From Poriferisocius sp965200775 (GTDB lineage: Bacteria > Actinomycetota > Acidimicrobiia > Acidimicrobiales > Bin134), in the NCBI GenBank assembly GCA_965200775.1, contig OZ241383.1, positions 124,001 to 188,000 of the forward strand: a stretch of DNA of 64,000 nt. Reading direction: 5' to 3'. The position numbers and the translations under genes are program-made. This document shows, one piece after another, positions 33,048 to 41,777 of the stretch. The first letter of the stretch is position 1; every line of letters starts with the position of its first letter. Below the pieces are notes generated by a model. The model saw only the letters and a program-made list of their open reading frames with translations, was not told the DNA's origin and ran no database searches.

Positions 33048-33895
33048 CGCCGATAGGGGTGCCTGCAGGTACCGAGGTGGCCGCCGGTGTGATCGGCTAC
33101 CCGGTGCGCCACTCCCTGTCGCCGGTGATCTGCCAGGCGGCGTTCGACCGCCTGGGGTTGGACTGGACCTACGCCGCGTTCGAGGTGGAGGAGGGGGAAG
33201 CGGGCCGGGCGCTGGACCACATGCGTACCCAGGCCATGGTCGGGTTGTCGGTGACCATGCCCCACAAGGCGGCGGTGGCCGAAGTGGTGGACGAGCTGAG
33301 CCCGGCGGCGGCCACTCTCGGGGTTGTGAACTGCGTGGCCCGCGACGGGTCGCGCCTGATCGGACACAACACCGACGGGGCCGGGTTCTGCGACGCCTTG
33401 GAGGCCGATGGGGTGGAGTTGAACGGTATCTCCGGCGCGGTAATCGGAGCGGGAGGGGCCGCCCGGGCGGTGGTGGCCGAGCTGGCCCGCCGGGGGGTGG
33501 CCGAGGTTGCGGTTGTGGCCCGCCGTCCCGACCGGGCTGCGGCCGCTGCCGAGCTGGCCGGGCCGGTGGGGGCCACAGCGAGGCCGGGCGACATCGGGCG
33601 ATACCGCTTGGTGGTGAACGCCACACCTGTGGGCATGGCCGAAACCGAGGGAGCGGGGAGCCTGCCCGTCGATCCCGAGAAGCTGCATCGGGGCCAGCAC
33701 GTGGCCGAGCTTGTGTACAACCCGCTCCAAACACCGCTGCTGGCGGAGTGCTCCCGCAGGGGGGTGCCTGCCTCCACCGGGGTGGGAATGCTGGTGCACC
33801 AGGCAGCTCACGCCGTTCGGATCTGGACCGGGGCCGAGCCACCGGTCGAAGCAATGACCGAGGCAGCAACCACAGCGCTGATGAAGAGGCGATGA
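33041..33895 (+). CDS. aroE: Shikimate dehydrogenase AroE
   Basis: 284 residues, NADPH-dependent reduction of 3-dehydroshikimate. VIGYPVRHSLSPVI binds shikimate, VTMPHK holds the catalytic Lys, GHNTDG follows, and the nucleotide-binding GAGGAARAVVAEL and NATPVGM are intact. GTG start overlapping the mltG end by 7 bases. First of a nearby group of shikimate genes. Confidence 0.94.
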   Translation: MLTPIGVPAGTEVAAGVIGYPVRHSLSPVICQAAFDRLGLDWTYAAFEVEEGEAGRALDHMRTQAMVGLSVTMPHKAAVAEVVDELSPAAATLGVVNCVARDGSRLIGHNTDGAGFCDALEADGVELNGISGAVIGAGGAARAVVAELARRGVAEVAVVARRPDRAAAAAELAGPVGATARPGDIGRYRLVVNATPVGMAETEGAGSLPVDPEKLHRGQHVAELVYNPLQTPLLAECSRRGVPASTGVGMLVHQAAHAVRIWTGAEPPVEAMTEAATTALMKRR

Positions 33896-33911
33896 GCCTG
33901 GTGCGAAGCCA

Positions 33912-34610
33912 GTGAGCAGAGCAGCAATGGTGGTGGCCGGATTGGCCATGGGGTTCGTGGCCGGTCGACGCTTGCTGCCGACCCTGCGACACTTCGAGGT
34001 GCGTGACAGCCGATCCCTGAGGGTGCTGGTCACCGGGTTCACCGCCGTCTCCCTGGGGGTGGCCGGAGGCGTGATGGGAACGACATGGGATGTGGTGCCG
34101 GTGTGGGGGCTTTTCGTGGCCCTGGTCGGGGTGACCACCGTTGACCTCTTCCACTACAGAATCCCCAACGCCATCGTGTTCCCCGCCTCGACGGGGCTAC
34201 TCGCAGCGGTGGTGGCGATTTCTCTTGTGCGAGGCCAGCCAGGGGCCATCGGGCAGGCTGCAGCGGCCGCGGGGCTGTACGGGTTCATCATGGCGGTGGT
34301 TTTTGTGGCCTCGGGGGGAAGTCTGGGACTGGGCGATGTGAAGCTGGTGGTGCCGGTGGGCCTGGTGATCGGCTGGCTGGGGTCGGGTTACGCAGGGTCG
34401 CTTCTGGGAGTGCTGGTGGCCCTCGGGTTCGCCTCGTTGCTGGGCGCTGTCATGGGCTTGGTGGTGTGGGGCATTCGGGTTTGGGGCAACGACATCTTGC
34501 CCGACCCCCTCGCCGACCCCTCCCAGCCCCGCCAAACCGTGTTTCCCTTCGCTCCCTGCCTGGCGGCGGCCGCCGCAGTGGTTGTGTTGGTGGTGGCCGC
34601 TACCGGTTGA
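33912..34610 (+). CDS. Prepilin leader peptidase (A24 family)
   Basis: 232 residues with about seven membrane helices. The two catalytic aspartates lie in TTVDLFHYRIPNAIVFP and SLGLGDVKLVVPVG. No N-terminal cysteine zinc domain, so it is of the short type that cleaves without N-methylation or has a reduced domain. GTG start. No pilin genes are seen in the window; it is placed between aroE and aroK as in many actinobacteria. Confidence 0.85.
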   Translation: MSRAAMVVAGLAMGFVAGRRLLPTLRHFEVRDSRSLRVLVTGFTAVSLGVAGGVMGTTWDVVPVWGLFVALVGVTTVDLFHYRIPNAIVFPASTGLLAAVVAISLVRGQPGAIGQAAAAAGLYGFIMAVVFVASGGSLGLGDVKLVVPVGLVIGWLGSGYAGSLLGVLVALGFASLLGAVMGLVVWGIRVWGNDILPDPLADPSQPRQTVFPFAPCLAAAAAVVVLVVAATG

Positions 34611-34677
34611 ACTCAGGTCGGACCATTCTGGGGTAGGCCCTTCGGGAACTGGCGTCAACCCCTGGGGGTGGGTCCCG

Positions 34678-34683
34678 TATTAT
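34678..34683 (+). promoter_or_regulatory. Leaderless -10 element for aroK
   Basis: TATTAT ends 6 bases before the GTG at 34690; no ribosome binding site is present. Confidence 0.5.
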
Positions 34684-34689
34684 CGGCAT

Positions 34690-35220
34690 GTGGAGAATCG
34701 GCCCCACGTGGCTCTCATCGGGATGATGGGCTCGGGAAAGTCAACGGTGGGATTCTGGCTGGCCCGGTCGGAGGGGCGGCGGTTCGTGGACCTCGATGAG
34801 GTGATCGTGGGGCGCCAAGGCCGGTCGATTTCCGAGATCTTCGCCGCCGACGGGGAGGGCCGCTTCCGTGATCTGGAGCGGGAGGTGTTGGCCGAGTTCC
34901 TTGCAGCGTCGCAGCCGTTGGTGATCTCGTGCGGAGGGGGGATTGTGGTGCGGGAGGAGAACCGAACCATGCTGCGGGACCGGGCCTGGGTGTGCTGGCT
35001 CCGGGCTACTGTGGAAACGCTGAGCCGGAGGGTCCGCGGCGGAGAGAACCGCCCGCTGCTGGGCGACGACCCAGTGGCCAACCTCGTCGCCATCAACGGC
35101 ACCCGAGCCGGTCTCTACGCCGAGGCGGCCCACGGCATCGTGGATGTGGACGGGTTGGCAGCCGATGAGGTTGTGGAGCAGATCAAAAGAACCCGCCCCC
35201 AACCCGTTCCGATCCGATGA
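34690..35220 (+). CDS. aroK: Shikimate kinase AroK
   Basis: 176 residues. Walker A LIGMMGSGKSTVG, the DxD site in FVDLDEVIV, FRDLEREVL, ISCGGGIV (shikimate-binding Gly triad) and the lid ENRPLLGDDP. The GTG at 34690 is chosen from the TATTAT box just upstream; an internal GTG at 34708 is possible. The TGA overlaps the first copy of the duplicated aroB start. Confidence 0.93.
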   Translation: MENRPHVALIGMMGSGKSTVGFWLARSEGRRFVDLDEVIVGRQGRSISEIFAADGEGRFRDLEREVLAEFLAASQPLVISCGGGIVVREENRTMLRDRAWVCWLRATVETLSRRVRGGENRPLLGDDPVANLVAINGTRAGLYAEAAHGIVDVDGLAADEVVEQIKRTRPQPVPIR

Positions 35221-35310
35221 CCGCGGGTGTTTCCGGTCCAGTGCCGTCGGGGGAACCGATCCGATGACCGCGGGTGTTTCCGGTCCAGCGACTTCGAGGG
35301 AACCGATTCG
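35217..35310 (+). repeat. Duplicated aroB start region (47-base period)
   Basis: ATG at 35217 and ATG at 35264 begin two copies; the first 25 bases of each are identical and gatcc precedes both. The first encodes the mini-ORF MTAGVSGPVPSGEPIR (35217-35267), which ends in ATGA with the true aroB start. The second reads MTAGVSGPATSREPIRVPVD and continues into AroB. aroK stops inside copy 1 as ATGA, so aroK, mini-ORF and aroB form a chain of overlaps. Confidence 0.85.
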
Positions 35311-36313
35311 GGTTCCAGTTGATTTGGGGGAGCGGTCCTACGAGGTCTGGGTCGGGCCCGGTGTTCGACACCGACTGGGCGAGGTTATCCCGCCCGGGGT
35401 GGGCCGGGTGGCGGTGATCACCCAGGAAGCGGTGGCCGATGCCGGCATCACCGTGGATCCCGGCGTGGGCCACCGGGTGTTCATTACCGACAACGGCGAG
35501 CACATCAAGACCCTCGGAGCGGTAGAGGAGCTGTGCCGCCAGTTCGCCCAGTGGGGCCTCACCCGCCGGGACGCTGTGGTGGCGGTGGGCGGGGGAGCGG
35601 TCACTGACCTGGCCGGGTTCACCGCGGCCGTTTACCACCGGGGCATCCGGGTTGTGTATGTGTCCACCACGCTTCTGGGCCAGATCGACGCCTCGGTCGG
35701 CGGCAAGACGGGGGTCAACCTGCCGGAGGGGAAGAACCTGGTTGGTGCTTTCTGGCAACCGTCGGCGGTCTTGTGCGACACCGAGACGCTCGACTCCCTG
35801 CCCCCCGAGGAAATGCGTTCCGGGTTGGGGGAGATGGCCAAGTACCGCTTCATCGCCGATGCCCGCCTGGAGTCGCTGAGCTTGCCCGAGCGCATCGCCC
35901 GCTGCGTGGAGATCAAGGCCGAGGTGGTGGCTGCCGACGAGCGGGAGTCGGGCCGCCGGGCGGTGCTCAACTACGGGCACACCCTGGCCCACGCTCTTGA
36001 GGCCCAGGGGGGTTACGGCCTGCGCCACGGTGAAGCGGTGGCCGTCGGCCTCATTTACGCCGCCGAGCTGGCCCACAGCATCGGCCGAATCGACGCCGAG
36101 AGGGTGGCGGAGCACCGCCGGGTGGTGGGTGGCTACGACCTGCCCTCCAGCCTGCCCGCCGACGCCGACGTCGACGGCTTGGTCGAGCTGTTCGTCCGGG
36201 ACAAGAAGGCGGTGGAGGGGGTCACCTTCATGCTGGACGGCCCCGACGGAATCCAACCGGTTGGTGGGTTGGACACCGACCTAATGCGCGACACCCTGGA
36301 GGCCCTGAGATGA
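35264..36313 (+). CDS. aroB: 3-dehydroquinate synthase AroB
   Basis: 349 residues, NAD- and metal-dependent cyclisation of DAHP. VAVGGGAVTDLAGFTAAVYHRGI, TTLLGQIDASVGGKTGVNLPEGKN, the metal ligands in MRSGLGEMAKY and the two histidine motifs LNYGHTLAHALE and LRHGEAVAVG are complete. The start is the second ATG of the duplicated leader. Confidence 0.95.
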   Translation: MTAGVSGPATSREPIRVPVDLGERSYEVWVGPGVRHRLGEVIPPGVGRVAVITQEAVADAGITVDPGVGHRVFITDNGEHIKTLGAVEELCRQFAQWGLTRRDAVVAVGGGAVTDLAGFTAAVYHRGIRVVYVSTTLLGQIDASVGGKTGVNLPEGKNLVGAFWQPSAVLCDTETLDSLPPEEMRSGLGEMAKYRFIADARLESLSLPERIARCVEIKAEVVAADERESGRRAVLNYGHTLAHALEAQGGYGLRHGEAVAVGLIYAAELAHSIGRIDAERVAEHRRVVGGYDLPSSLPADADVDGLVELFVRDKKAVEGVTFMLDGPDGIQPVGGLDTDLMRDTLEALR

Positions 36314-36747
36314 GCCAGATAATCCTTTTGCTGTCGGGACCCAACCTGAACCTGCTGGGCGACCGTGAGCCCGAGGTGTACGGCACCGACACCCTCGACG
36401 ACCACGTCGCTACCGCGGTTGCGGTTGCCGAGTGCCACGGCTTGGCGGTTGAACACCACCAGTCCAACGACGAGGGCGCCCTCATCAACCACATCCACCA
36501 GGCCCGGGGCCGGTGCGGAGCCATCATCATCAACCCCGGTGCGTTCACCCACTACTCCTGGGCCATACACGATGCGCTGGGTGCGTTCGAGGGGCCGGTG
36601 GTGGAGCTGCACCTTTCCAACCCCAACGCCCGGGAGCCGTGGCGTCACACCTCGGTGGTCAGCCCGGTGGCCACCGGTACCATCGTCGGCTTCGGAGGGC
36701 ACGGCTACGAGCTGGCCGTCGAAGCCGTGGCCCGCCTGCTGGCATGA
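36310..36747 (+). CDS. aroQ: Type II 3-dehydroquinate dehydratase AroQ
   Basis: 145 residues, dodecameric flavodoxin-like dehydratase. LLLSGPNLNLLGDREPEVYG, INPGAFTHYSWAIHDAL with the catalytic Tyr/His region, and VVELHLSNPNAREPWRHTSVVSPVATGTIVGFG. ATGA overlaps on both sides tie it to aroB and pepQ. Confidence 0.95.
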   Translation: MSQIILLLSGPNLNLLGDREPEVYGTDTLDDHVATAVAVAECHGLAVEHHQSNDEGALINHIHQARGRCGAIIINPGAFTHYSWAIHDALGAFEGPVVELHLSNPNAREPWRHTSVVSPVATGTIVGFGGHGYELAVEAVARLLA

Positions 36748-37850
36748 CCGACCCCCCTGCCCTGGCGCCCATGGACGTATCGGGGCGAGCCGGCCGGGTT
36801 CGGGCTGCGGCGGCCGAGGCTGGTTGCGACGCCCTTTTGGTGACCAACCTGGTCAACGTCCGCTATCTCACCGGGTTCACCGGTTCGTCGGGTCTGGCCT
36901 GGTTGGGGCCCGACGAGCTGGTGCTGGTCACCGACCGCCGCTACACCGAGCAGGCGGAAGCCGAGACCAGCCGGGCCGGGGTGGAAGTCCGGATAGAGAT
37001 CACCAACCTTGCCCCCCAGGAGATCCTGACCGGGGCCGCCACCGGGGTGAGCCGGATCGGTTTGGAAGCGGCCACGGTGAGCTGGGCCGACCAGCGCCAG
37101 TACGCCGAGTGGTTCGACTCCGCCGAGTTGGTGCCGTCGGTGGGTGTGGTGGAGTCGTGCCGCCAGGTGAAGGACGCCGGTGAGATCGACCGCATGGCCA
37201 CGGCAGCGGCAATCGCCGACGACGCGCTGTCCGAGGTTGCCCCGATGCTGGCCGGCGGACCCACGGAAAGGGAGGTGGCTCTGGCGCTGGACACCGCCTT
37301 TCGCCGCCGAGGAGCGCAGGGCAGCGCTTTCACCACCATCGTGGCCGGCGGTCCCAACGCTGCCCTGCCCCACATCCGGCCCACCGACCGGCACATCGAG
37401 CCCGGTGAGCTGGTGATCGTGGACATGGGCGCGGTTGTCGATGGCTACCGCTCGGACATGACCCGAACCCTGGCGTTGGACCAGCCCGACCCCGAGGCGG
37501 TGCGGGTGTTCGAGACGGTTCGGGACGCCCAGCAGCTCGGAGTGGAGCAAGTGGCCCCGGGCAACCCCATTTCCGGGGTGGACAAGGCCTGCCGTGACCG
37601 CATAGAAGCCGAAGGCTGGGCCGATGCCTTCGTCCACGGCACCGGACACGGCGTGGGTCTCGACATCCATGAGCAGCCGTGGGTGCGGGCAACAGCCGGC
37701 GAAGCCCTGGCGGTGGGTCAAGTCATTACCGTGGAGCCCGGTGTTTATCTGCCCGGATTCTGTGGGGCACGGGTGGAGGACACCGTGGTGGTGACCGACG
37801 GCGGTGCTCGCCGCCTGACCTGCTCGCCCAAGACGCTCGTGGTGGCTTGA
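36744..37850 (+). CDS. pepQ: Xaa-Pro aminopeptidase / M24 metallopeptidase
   Basis: 368 residues. N-terminal creatinase-like domain (LLVTNLVNVRYLTGFTGSSG) and a pita-bread M24 domain with all five metal ligands: VIVDMGAVVDGYRSDMTRT, HGTGHGVGLDIHE, TVEPGVY and RVEDTVVVT. Cleaves X-Pro bonds of cytoplasmic peptides. Commonly found after aroQ in actinobacteria and Firmicutes, often before efp, which is not seen here. Confidence 0.88.
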   Translation: MTDPPALAPMDVSGRAGRVRAAAAEAGCDALLVTNLVNVRYLTGFTGSSGLAWLGPDELVLVTDRRYTEQAEAETSRAGVEVRIEITNLAPQEILTGAATGVSRIGLEAATVSWADQRQYAEWFDSAELVPSVGVVESCRQVKDAGEIDRMATAAAIADDALSEVAPMLAGGPTEREVALALDTAFRRRGAQGSAFTTIVAGGPNAALPHIRPTDRHIEPGELVIVDMGAVVDGYRSDMTRTLALDQPDPEAVRVFETVRDAQQLGVEQVAPGNPISGVDKACRDRIEAEGWADAFVHGTGHGVGLDIHEQPWVRATAGEALAVGQVITVEPGVYLPGFCGARVEDTVVVTDGGARRLTCSPKTLVVA

Positions 37851-38716
37851 GGTTCGGTTCCGCTCGGGCGGTCGCGGGGATTCTCGCGGCGGTGCTGGTT
37901 GTCGGTGCTTGCGGGGGAGACACCGAGCAGGAGGTGAGGGTTAGTCCGACGGCGGGCGTGTCTCCGACGGCCAGCGTAGCTGATACGGGCAGCGCGTCCC
38001 CCACGTCGAGTGTGTCTCCCACGGCCAGCCCATCCCCGACAGTGGAGGTTTCTCCGACCGCCGGCGCTTCCCAAACGGCCGGCGCAACCCCGACCACCAA
38101 CGCATCTCCCACCACCGATGCTTCGGATGGTCCAGCCGTTTTGCCCGGGACACCGTTCGACCTCGGACCACCCCGGGGAGCGGAACTCGCCGTGGTGGGC
38201 CGGGACCACGACGACCCGCTGGCCGTTCACCAGGGTCCGGGCACCGGAGCGGTGGTCGCCACCCTGGGCTCGCTGGACACCGGAGTGGTGGCCACCGGCG
38301 CAGCCCGTCTGCTGCCCGGCGAGATCTGGTTCGAGGTGCAGGTCGGCCCCGTCACCGGCTGGGTACACAGCCCGTATCTTGCCTACGCCGGGAGCACCGA
38401 CGACATCACATGGCGCGTCGTCGAGATAGCCGGCGAAACCCCCACCAGCGAGTCCATGGCCGATCTCGGCCGGTTCGTGGCCGAGCTGTTCGCTTCCGGC
38501 GAGCCCTCGGCACGCATCTCGGTCTCCGCCCCGCCGACGGTCGGTGACCTGGGCGAGGTCACCGTCGACGTAGTGGGCTTGGGCGACGACTCGATCCGGG
38601 GATACAGGCTGGGTGTGTTTGCCCATCTGCCCGAGAACGGCGAGGGCTTCACCCTCAAGTCCGTCGAGCGCACTCTTCTGTGCTCCCGTGGCCTCCACGA
38701 CGGCATTTGCGTTTAG
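37847..38716 (+). CDS. Lipoprotein with SPT-repeat linker and SH3-like domain
   Basis: 289 residues from a TTG overlapping the pepQ stop. Signal peptide with lipobox LVVGAC, then a low-complexity linker of SPT/ASPT repeats (residues about 30-95), then a bacterial SH3-like fold (VHQGPGTGAVVATL, EIWFEVQVGPVTGWVHSPYLAY) and a C-terminal domain of unknown type. Probably binds the cell wall outside the membrane. No closer family recognised. Confidence 0.6.
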   Translation: MRFGSARAVAGILAAVLVVGACGGDTEQEVRVSPTAGVSPTASVADTGSASPTSSVSPTASPSPTVEVSPTAGASQTAGATPTTNASPTTDASDGPAVLPGTPFDLGPPRGAELAVVGRDHDDPLAVHQGPGTGAVVATLGSLDTGVVATGAARLLPGEIWFEVQVGPVTGWVHSPYLAYAGSTDDITWRVVEIAGETPTSESMADLGRFVAELFASGEPSARISVSAPPTVGDLGEVTVDVVGLGDDSIRGYRLGVFAHLPENGEGFTLKSVERTLLCSRGLHDGICV

Positions 38717-38833
38717 AGGTTGCAGCCTTCGCTAATCCGCCCCTTATGGCGCCCCGTCGGCGTTCCCGGGCGGCCGAGGTGAGTGAACGTCACCCAAGCC
38801 CTATTCGTGGGGAGAACCGCAGCGCCGAGACCG

Positions 38834-38839
38834 TAGGAT
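38834..38839 (+). promoter_or_regulatory. Leaderless -10 element for the DsbA-like gene
   Basis: TAGGAT ends 7 bases before ATG 38847; no ribosome binding site is seen. Confidence 0.45.
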
Positions 38840-38846
38840 TCATGCC

Positions 38847-39506
38847 ATGGCCGATACCGATGTGGAGTTTTTCTGGGACCCGATCTGCCCGTTTGCGTGG
38901 ATCACCTCCCGGTGGGTGACCGAGGTGGCCCGGCAGCGGGACTACACGGTGGACTGGCGGCTTATCTGCCTGTCGATACTCAACGAGGATCAGGACTACG
39001 GCAAGTTTCCCGACGGCTACCAGGGCCTGCACCACAAGGGCAGGCGGATGCTGCGGGTGGCCCAAGTGGTGCGCGACCAGCACGGTTCGGAGGCAGCCGG
39101 CGAGCTGTACACCGCTTACGGGGCCACCATCTGGAACCCCGACGACGATATCCGCTCCCAGATCGGTGAGGTTGCATCCGATGAGCACTTGGTATCGGTG
39201 CTGGAGCGGGTGGGAGTGTCGGGCGAGCTGGCCGACAGGGCCGAGGATGCGTCGCTGGACGATCGGCTGAGAGAGTCCACGATGGAAGCGCTGAGCCGTA
39301 CCGGGAAGGACGTGGGCACGCCGATCATCACCTTCCACCACGACGGGGGTTCGACGTCGTTCTTCGGTCCGGTGGTGAGCCAGGTGCCACCCCCCGAAGA
39401 AGCGGGCCGCTTGTGGGACGCGGTGGTGACCCTTGCCGAGTGGCCGTCGTTTGCCGAGTTGAAGCGCTCAAAGCGTGACAGCTTGGTGTTTCCCAAGGTG
39501 TTGTGA
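38847..39506 (+). CDS. DsbA-family thioredoxin-fold protein, mycothiol-dependent nitroreductase-like
   Basis: 219 residues. FFWDPICPFAWITSRWVTEVA at the N-terminus and KDVGTPIITFHH in the middle match the actinobacterial DsbA-like group that includes mycothiol-dependent nitroreductase. Only the first Cys of a CPxC-type site is present (CPFA), typical for monothiol members. Cytoplasmic, no signal peptide. The stop overlaps a GTG for the cysteine desulfurase. Confidence 0.75.
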   Translation: MADTDVEFFWDPICPFAWITSRWVTEVARQRDYTVDWRLICLSILNEDQDYGKFPDGYQGLHHKGRRMLRVAQVVRDQHGSEAAGELYTAYGATIWNPDDDIRSQIGEVASDEHLVSVLERVGVSGELADRAEDASLDDRLRESTMEALSRTGKDVGTPIITFHHDGGSTSFFGPVVSQVPPPEEAGRLWDAVVTLAEWPSFAELKRSKRDSLVFPKVL

Positions 39507-40672
39507 GCGATGTTTGGGGCCCTGCCATGACGTCGGCACCGTCAGCCTCGATCGCCTATCTGGACAATGCCGCCTCCACCCCGCTGTGCCCGGAAGCGGT
39601 CGAGGCTATGGCTCCTCTGCACCGTGAGCTGTACGCCAACCCGACCGGGGCCCACCGGATGGCTCGGGACACCCGCCGCCGCATCGACGATGCCCGCGAC
39701 GTGATGGCCGAGGCCCTGGGAGCGGAGCCAGGGGAGATCGTGTTCACCGGCGGAGGCACCGAGAGCGACAATTTGGCAGTGGTCGGCCGCCACGCCATGG
39801 CCGGCGGGGTGCCGGTGTGCTCGGCCATCGAGCATCACGCCGTGCTGGAGCCAGTGGAGCATCTCGGCGGCCGGGTAGTTGGGGTGGACGACACCGGAGT
39901 CGTTGGTCTCGACCGGCTGGCCGATGCTCTGGGCGAGGACGTGACGGTGGTGTCGGTAATGCTGGCCAACAACGAGACAGGCATGGTGCAGCCGTTGGGC
40001 CGGGTGGGCGATGTGGTCCGCTCGCTGGCTCCCCGGGCCGTGCTCCACACCGACGCTGTGCAGGCTTTCCCGTGGCTGGACGTTGCCGAGCAGGCTGCCG
40101 GGGCCGACCTCATCTCGGTCAGCGCACACAAGTTCGGTGGGCCCAAGGGAGTGGGAGCGCTGGTGGTGCGAGGCGGCGTGGAACTGTCACCGCTGCTGCT
40201 GGGAGGCGGACAGGAGCGGGGCTTGCGGTCGGGCACTCACAACGCTGCGGGCATCGTGGGGATGGCGGCTGCCGCCGAGGTGGTGTTGAAGAGCCGAGCA
40301 GAGCAGGTGGTCCGCCTAGCAGCCCTGCGGGACCGGCTGGTGGACGGGGTGCTGGCCGCGGTGGACGGCGTGGTGGAGACCGGCCATCGGTCGGGGAAGG
40401 TGGCCGGGTCGGCCCATCTGTGTTTCGAGGGCATCGAGTCGGAGGCGCTGCTGTTCCTGTTGGAGGACGCCGGGGTGTACGCGTCTGCCGCATCGTCGTG
40501 TTCCAGCGGTGCCCAGGACCCGTCCCACGTTCTGGCCGCCATGGGCTACGACCGGATGCTGGCCGGCGGATCGCTGCGGTTGTCGCTGGGCTACGAGACC
40601 ACCGAGGCCGACATCGATCAGGTTCTGGCCGTGTTGCCAGGCGCGGTGGCACGGCTCCGGGGCCGGGGCTAG
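39503..40672 (+). CDS. Cysteine desulfurase (NifS/IscS-like)
   Basis: 389 residues, PLP enzyme supplying sulfur, here probably for MnmA. AYLDNAASTPLCPEAVEAM, VFTGGGTESDNLAV, the PLP Lys in SAHKFGGPKGVGAL, and the active-site Cys loop ASAASSCSSGAQDPSHVL. GTG 39503 overlaps the preceding gene; ATG 39527 is an alternative that starts closer to the conserved AYLDNAA. mnmA follows, a common desulfurase-thiouridylase pair. Confidence 0.92.
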   Translation: MSDVWGPAMTSAPSASIAYLDNAASTPLCPEAVEAMAPLHRELYANPTGAHRMARDTRRRIDDARDVMAEALGAEPGEIVFTGGGTESDNLAVVGRHAMAGGVPVCSAIEHHAVLEPVEHLGGRVVGVDDTGVVGLDRLADALGEDVTVVSVMLANNETGMVQPLGRVGDVVRSLAPRAVLHTDAVQAFPWLDVAEQAAGADLISVSAHKFGGPKGVGALVVRGGVELSPLLLGGGQERGLRSGTHNAAGIVGMAAAAEVVLKSRAEQVVRLAALRDRLVDGVLAAVDGVVETGHRSGKVAGSAHLCFEGIESEALLFLLEDAGVYASAASSCSSGAQDPSHVLAAMGYDRMLAGGSLRLSLGYETTEADIDQVLAVLPGAVARLRGRG

Positions 40673-40696
40673 GGACCAGGGCTAGGGCAGGAAGTG

Positions 40697-41728
40697 ATGC
40701 GGGTGTTGGCTGCGATGTCGGGGGGCGTGGACTCGTCGGTGGCTGCGGCTCTGCTGGCCGAGCAGGGGCACGAGGTGGTGGGTGTGACCCTCAAGTTGTG
40801 GGGAGGGGAGTCCGATACCGGGTGCTGCTCGGTGTCCGACGTGGACGATGCCCGCCGAGTGGCCGACCGGTTGGGGTTGCAGCACCACGTGTTCAACTTC
40901 GGCGACGCCTTCGACGAGCGGGTGGTGGCCCCCTATGTGGACGATCATGCCGCCGGTCTGACCCCCAACCCCTGTATCGAGTGCAACCGGCACATCAAGT
41001 TCGACAAGCTCATGGTGCGGGCCGGAGCGCTGGGGTTCGATGCGGTGGCCACCGGCCATCATGCCCGGCTGCACCGGGCCGCTGACGGCGGTTTCCGGGT
41101 GCAGCGAGGGGTGGACGAGGCCAAGGACCAGTCTTATGTGCTGTACATGCTGGGTCAGGAGCAGATGGCCCGGCTGATGATGCCCATTGGGGCCATGACC
41201 AAGGACGAGGTTCGGGACCGGGCCGCCGAGCTGGGCCTGCGAAACTCGGACAAGCCCGACAGCCAGGACGTGTGCTTTATCGCCAACCGGTCGGGGGGAC
41301 GGCGGGGGTTCCTGGCCCGCCGGCTGGGCGAGGTTCCCGGCACCGTGGTGGATGGGGAGGGGACGGCGGTGGGATCGGTGGACTCTGTGCATGCGGTGAC
41401 CATCGGCCAGCGCCGAGGGCTGGGCCTGGGCGGGACCGACGAGCCCCGCTACGTGACAGATGTGGATGTAGCAGCTGCTCGGGTCACCGTGGGACGGCGG
41501 GACGACTTGTTTACCGAGGCGCAGCCGGTGGCCGGAATCCAGTGGGCCGACGAACCGTTGGCCGGGGTAGTGGACGTCCAGGTGAGCGCCCACGGAACAC
41601 CCGCGCCCGGGGTGGTCAACCGAGAGGGCGTGGTCCACTGGCACCAGCCCCAGCGCCGGGTAGCCCCAGGCCAAGCGGTCGTCTTCTACCAGGGTGACCT
41701 CGTAGTGGGAGGCGCCGTCGCCGCTTAG
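40697..41728 (+). CDS. mnmA: tRNA-specific 2-thiouridylase MnmA
   Basis: 343 residues. PP-loop MSGGVDSSVAAALL, first catalytic Cys in NPCIECNRHIKFD, DAVATGHHAR, DQSYVLYML and the second Cys in SQDVCFIA, then the C-terminal barrel. Adds sulfur at wobble U34 of Lys, Glu and Gln tRNAs. A short repeated segment (about 40666-40690, gggctaggg) covers the preceding stop. Convergent with the inositol operon. Confidence 0.94.
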   Translation: MRVLAAMSGGVDSSVAAALLAEQGHEVVGVTLKLWGGESDTGCCSVSDVDDARRVADRLGLQHHVFNFGDAFDERVVAPYVDDHAAGLTPNPCIECNRHIKFDKLMVRAGALGFDAVATGHHARLHRAADGGFRVQRGVDEAKDQSYVLYMLGQEQMARLMMPIGAMTKDEVRDRAAELGLRNSDKPDSQDVCFIANRSGGRRGFLARRLGEVPGTVVDGEGTAVGSVDSVHAVTIGQRRGLGLGGTDEPRYVTDVDVAAARVTVGRRDDLFTEAQPVAGIQWADEPLAGVVDVQVSAHGTPAPGVVNREGVVHWHQPQRRVAPGQAVVFYQGDLVVGGAVAA

Positions 41729-41777
41729 CCAGGCGTCTTGCCCTCCGGGCGTCTTGAGCCATGATCTTGCGGGTGGG

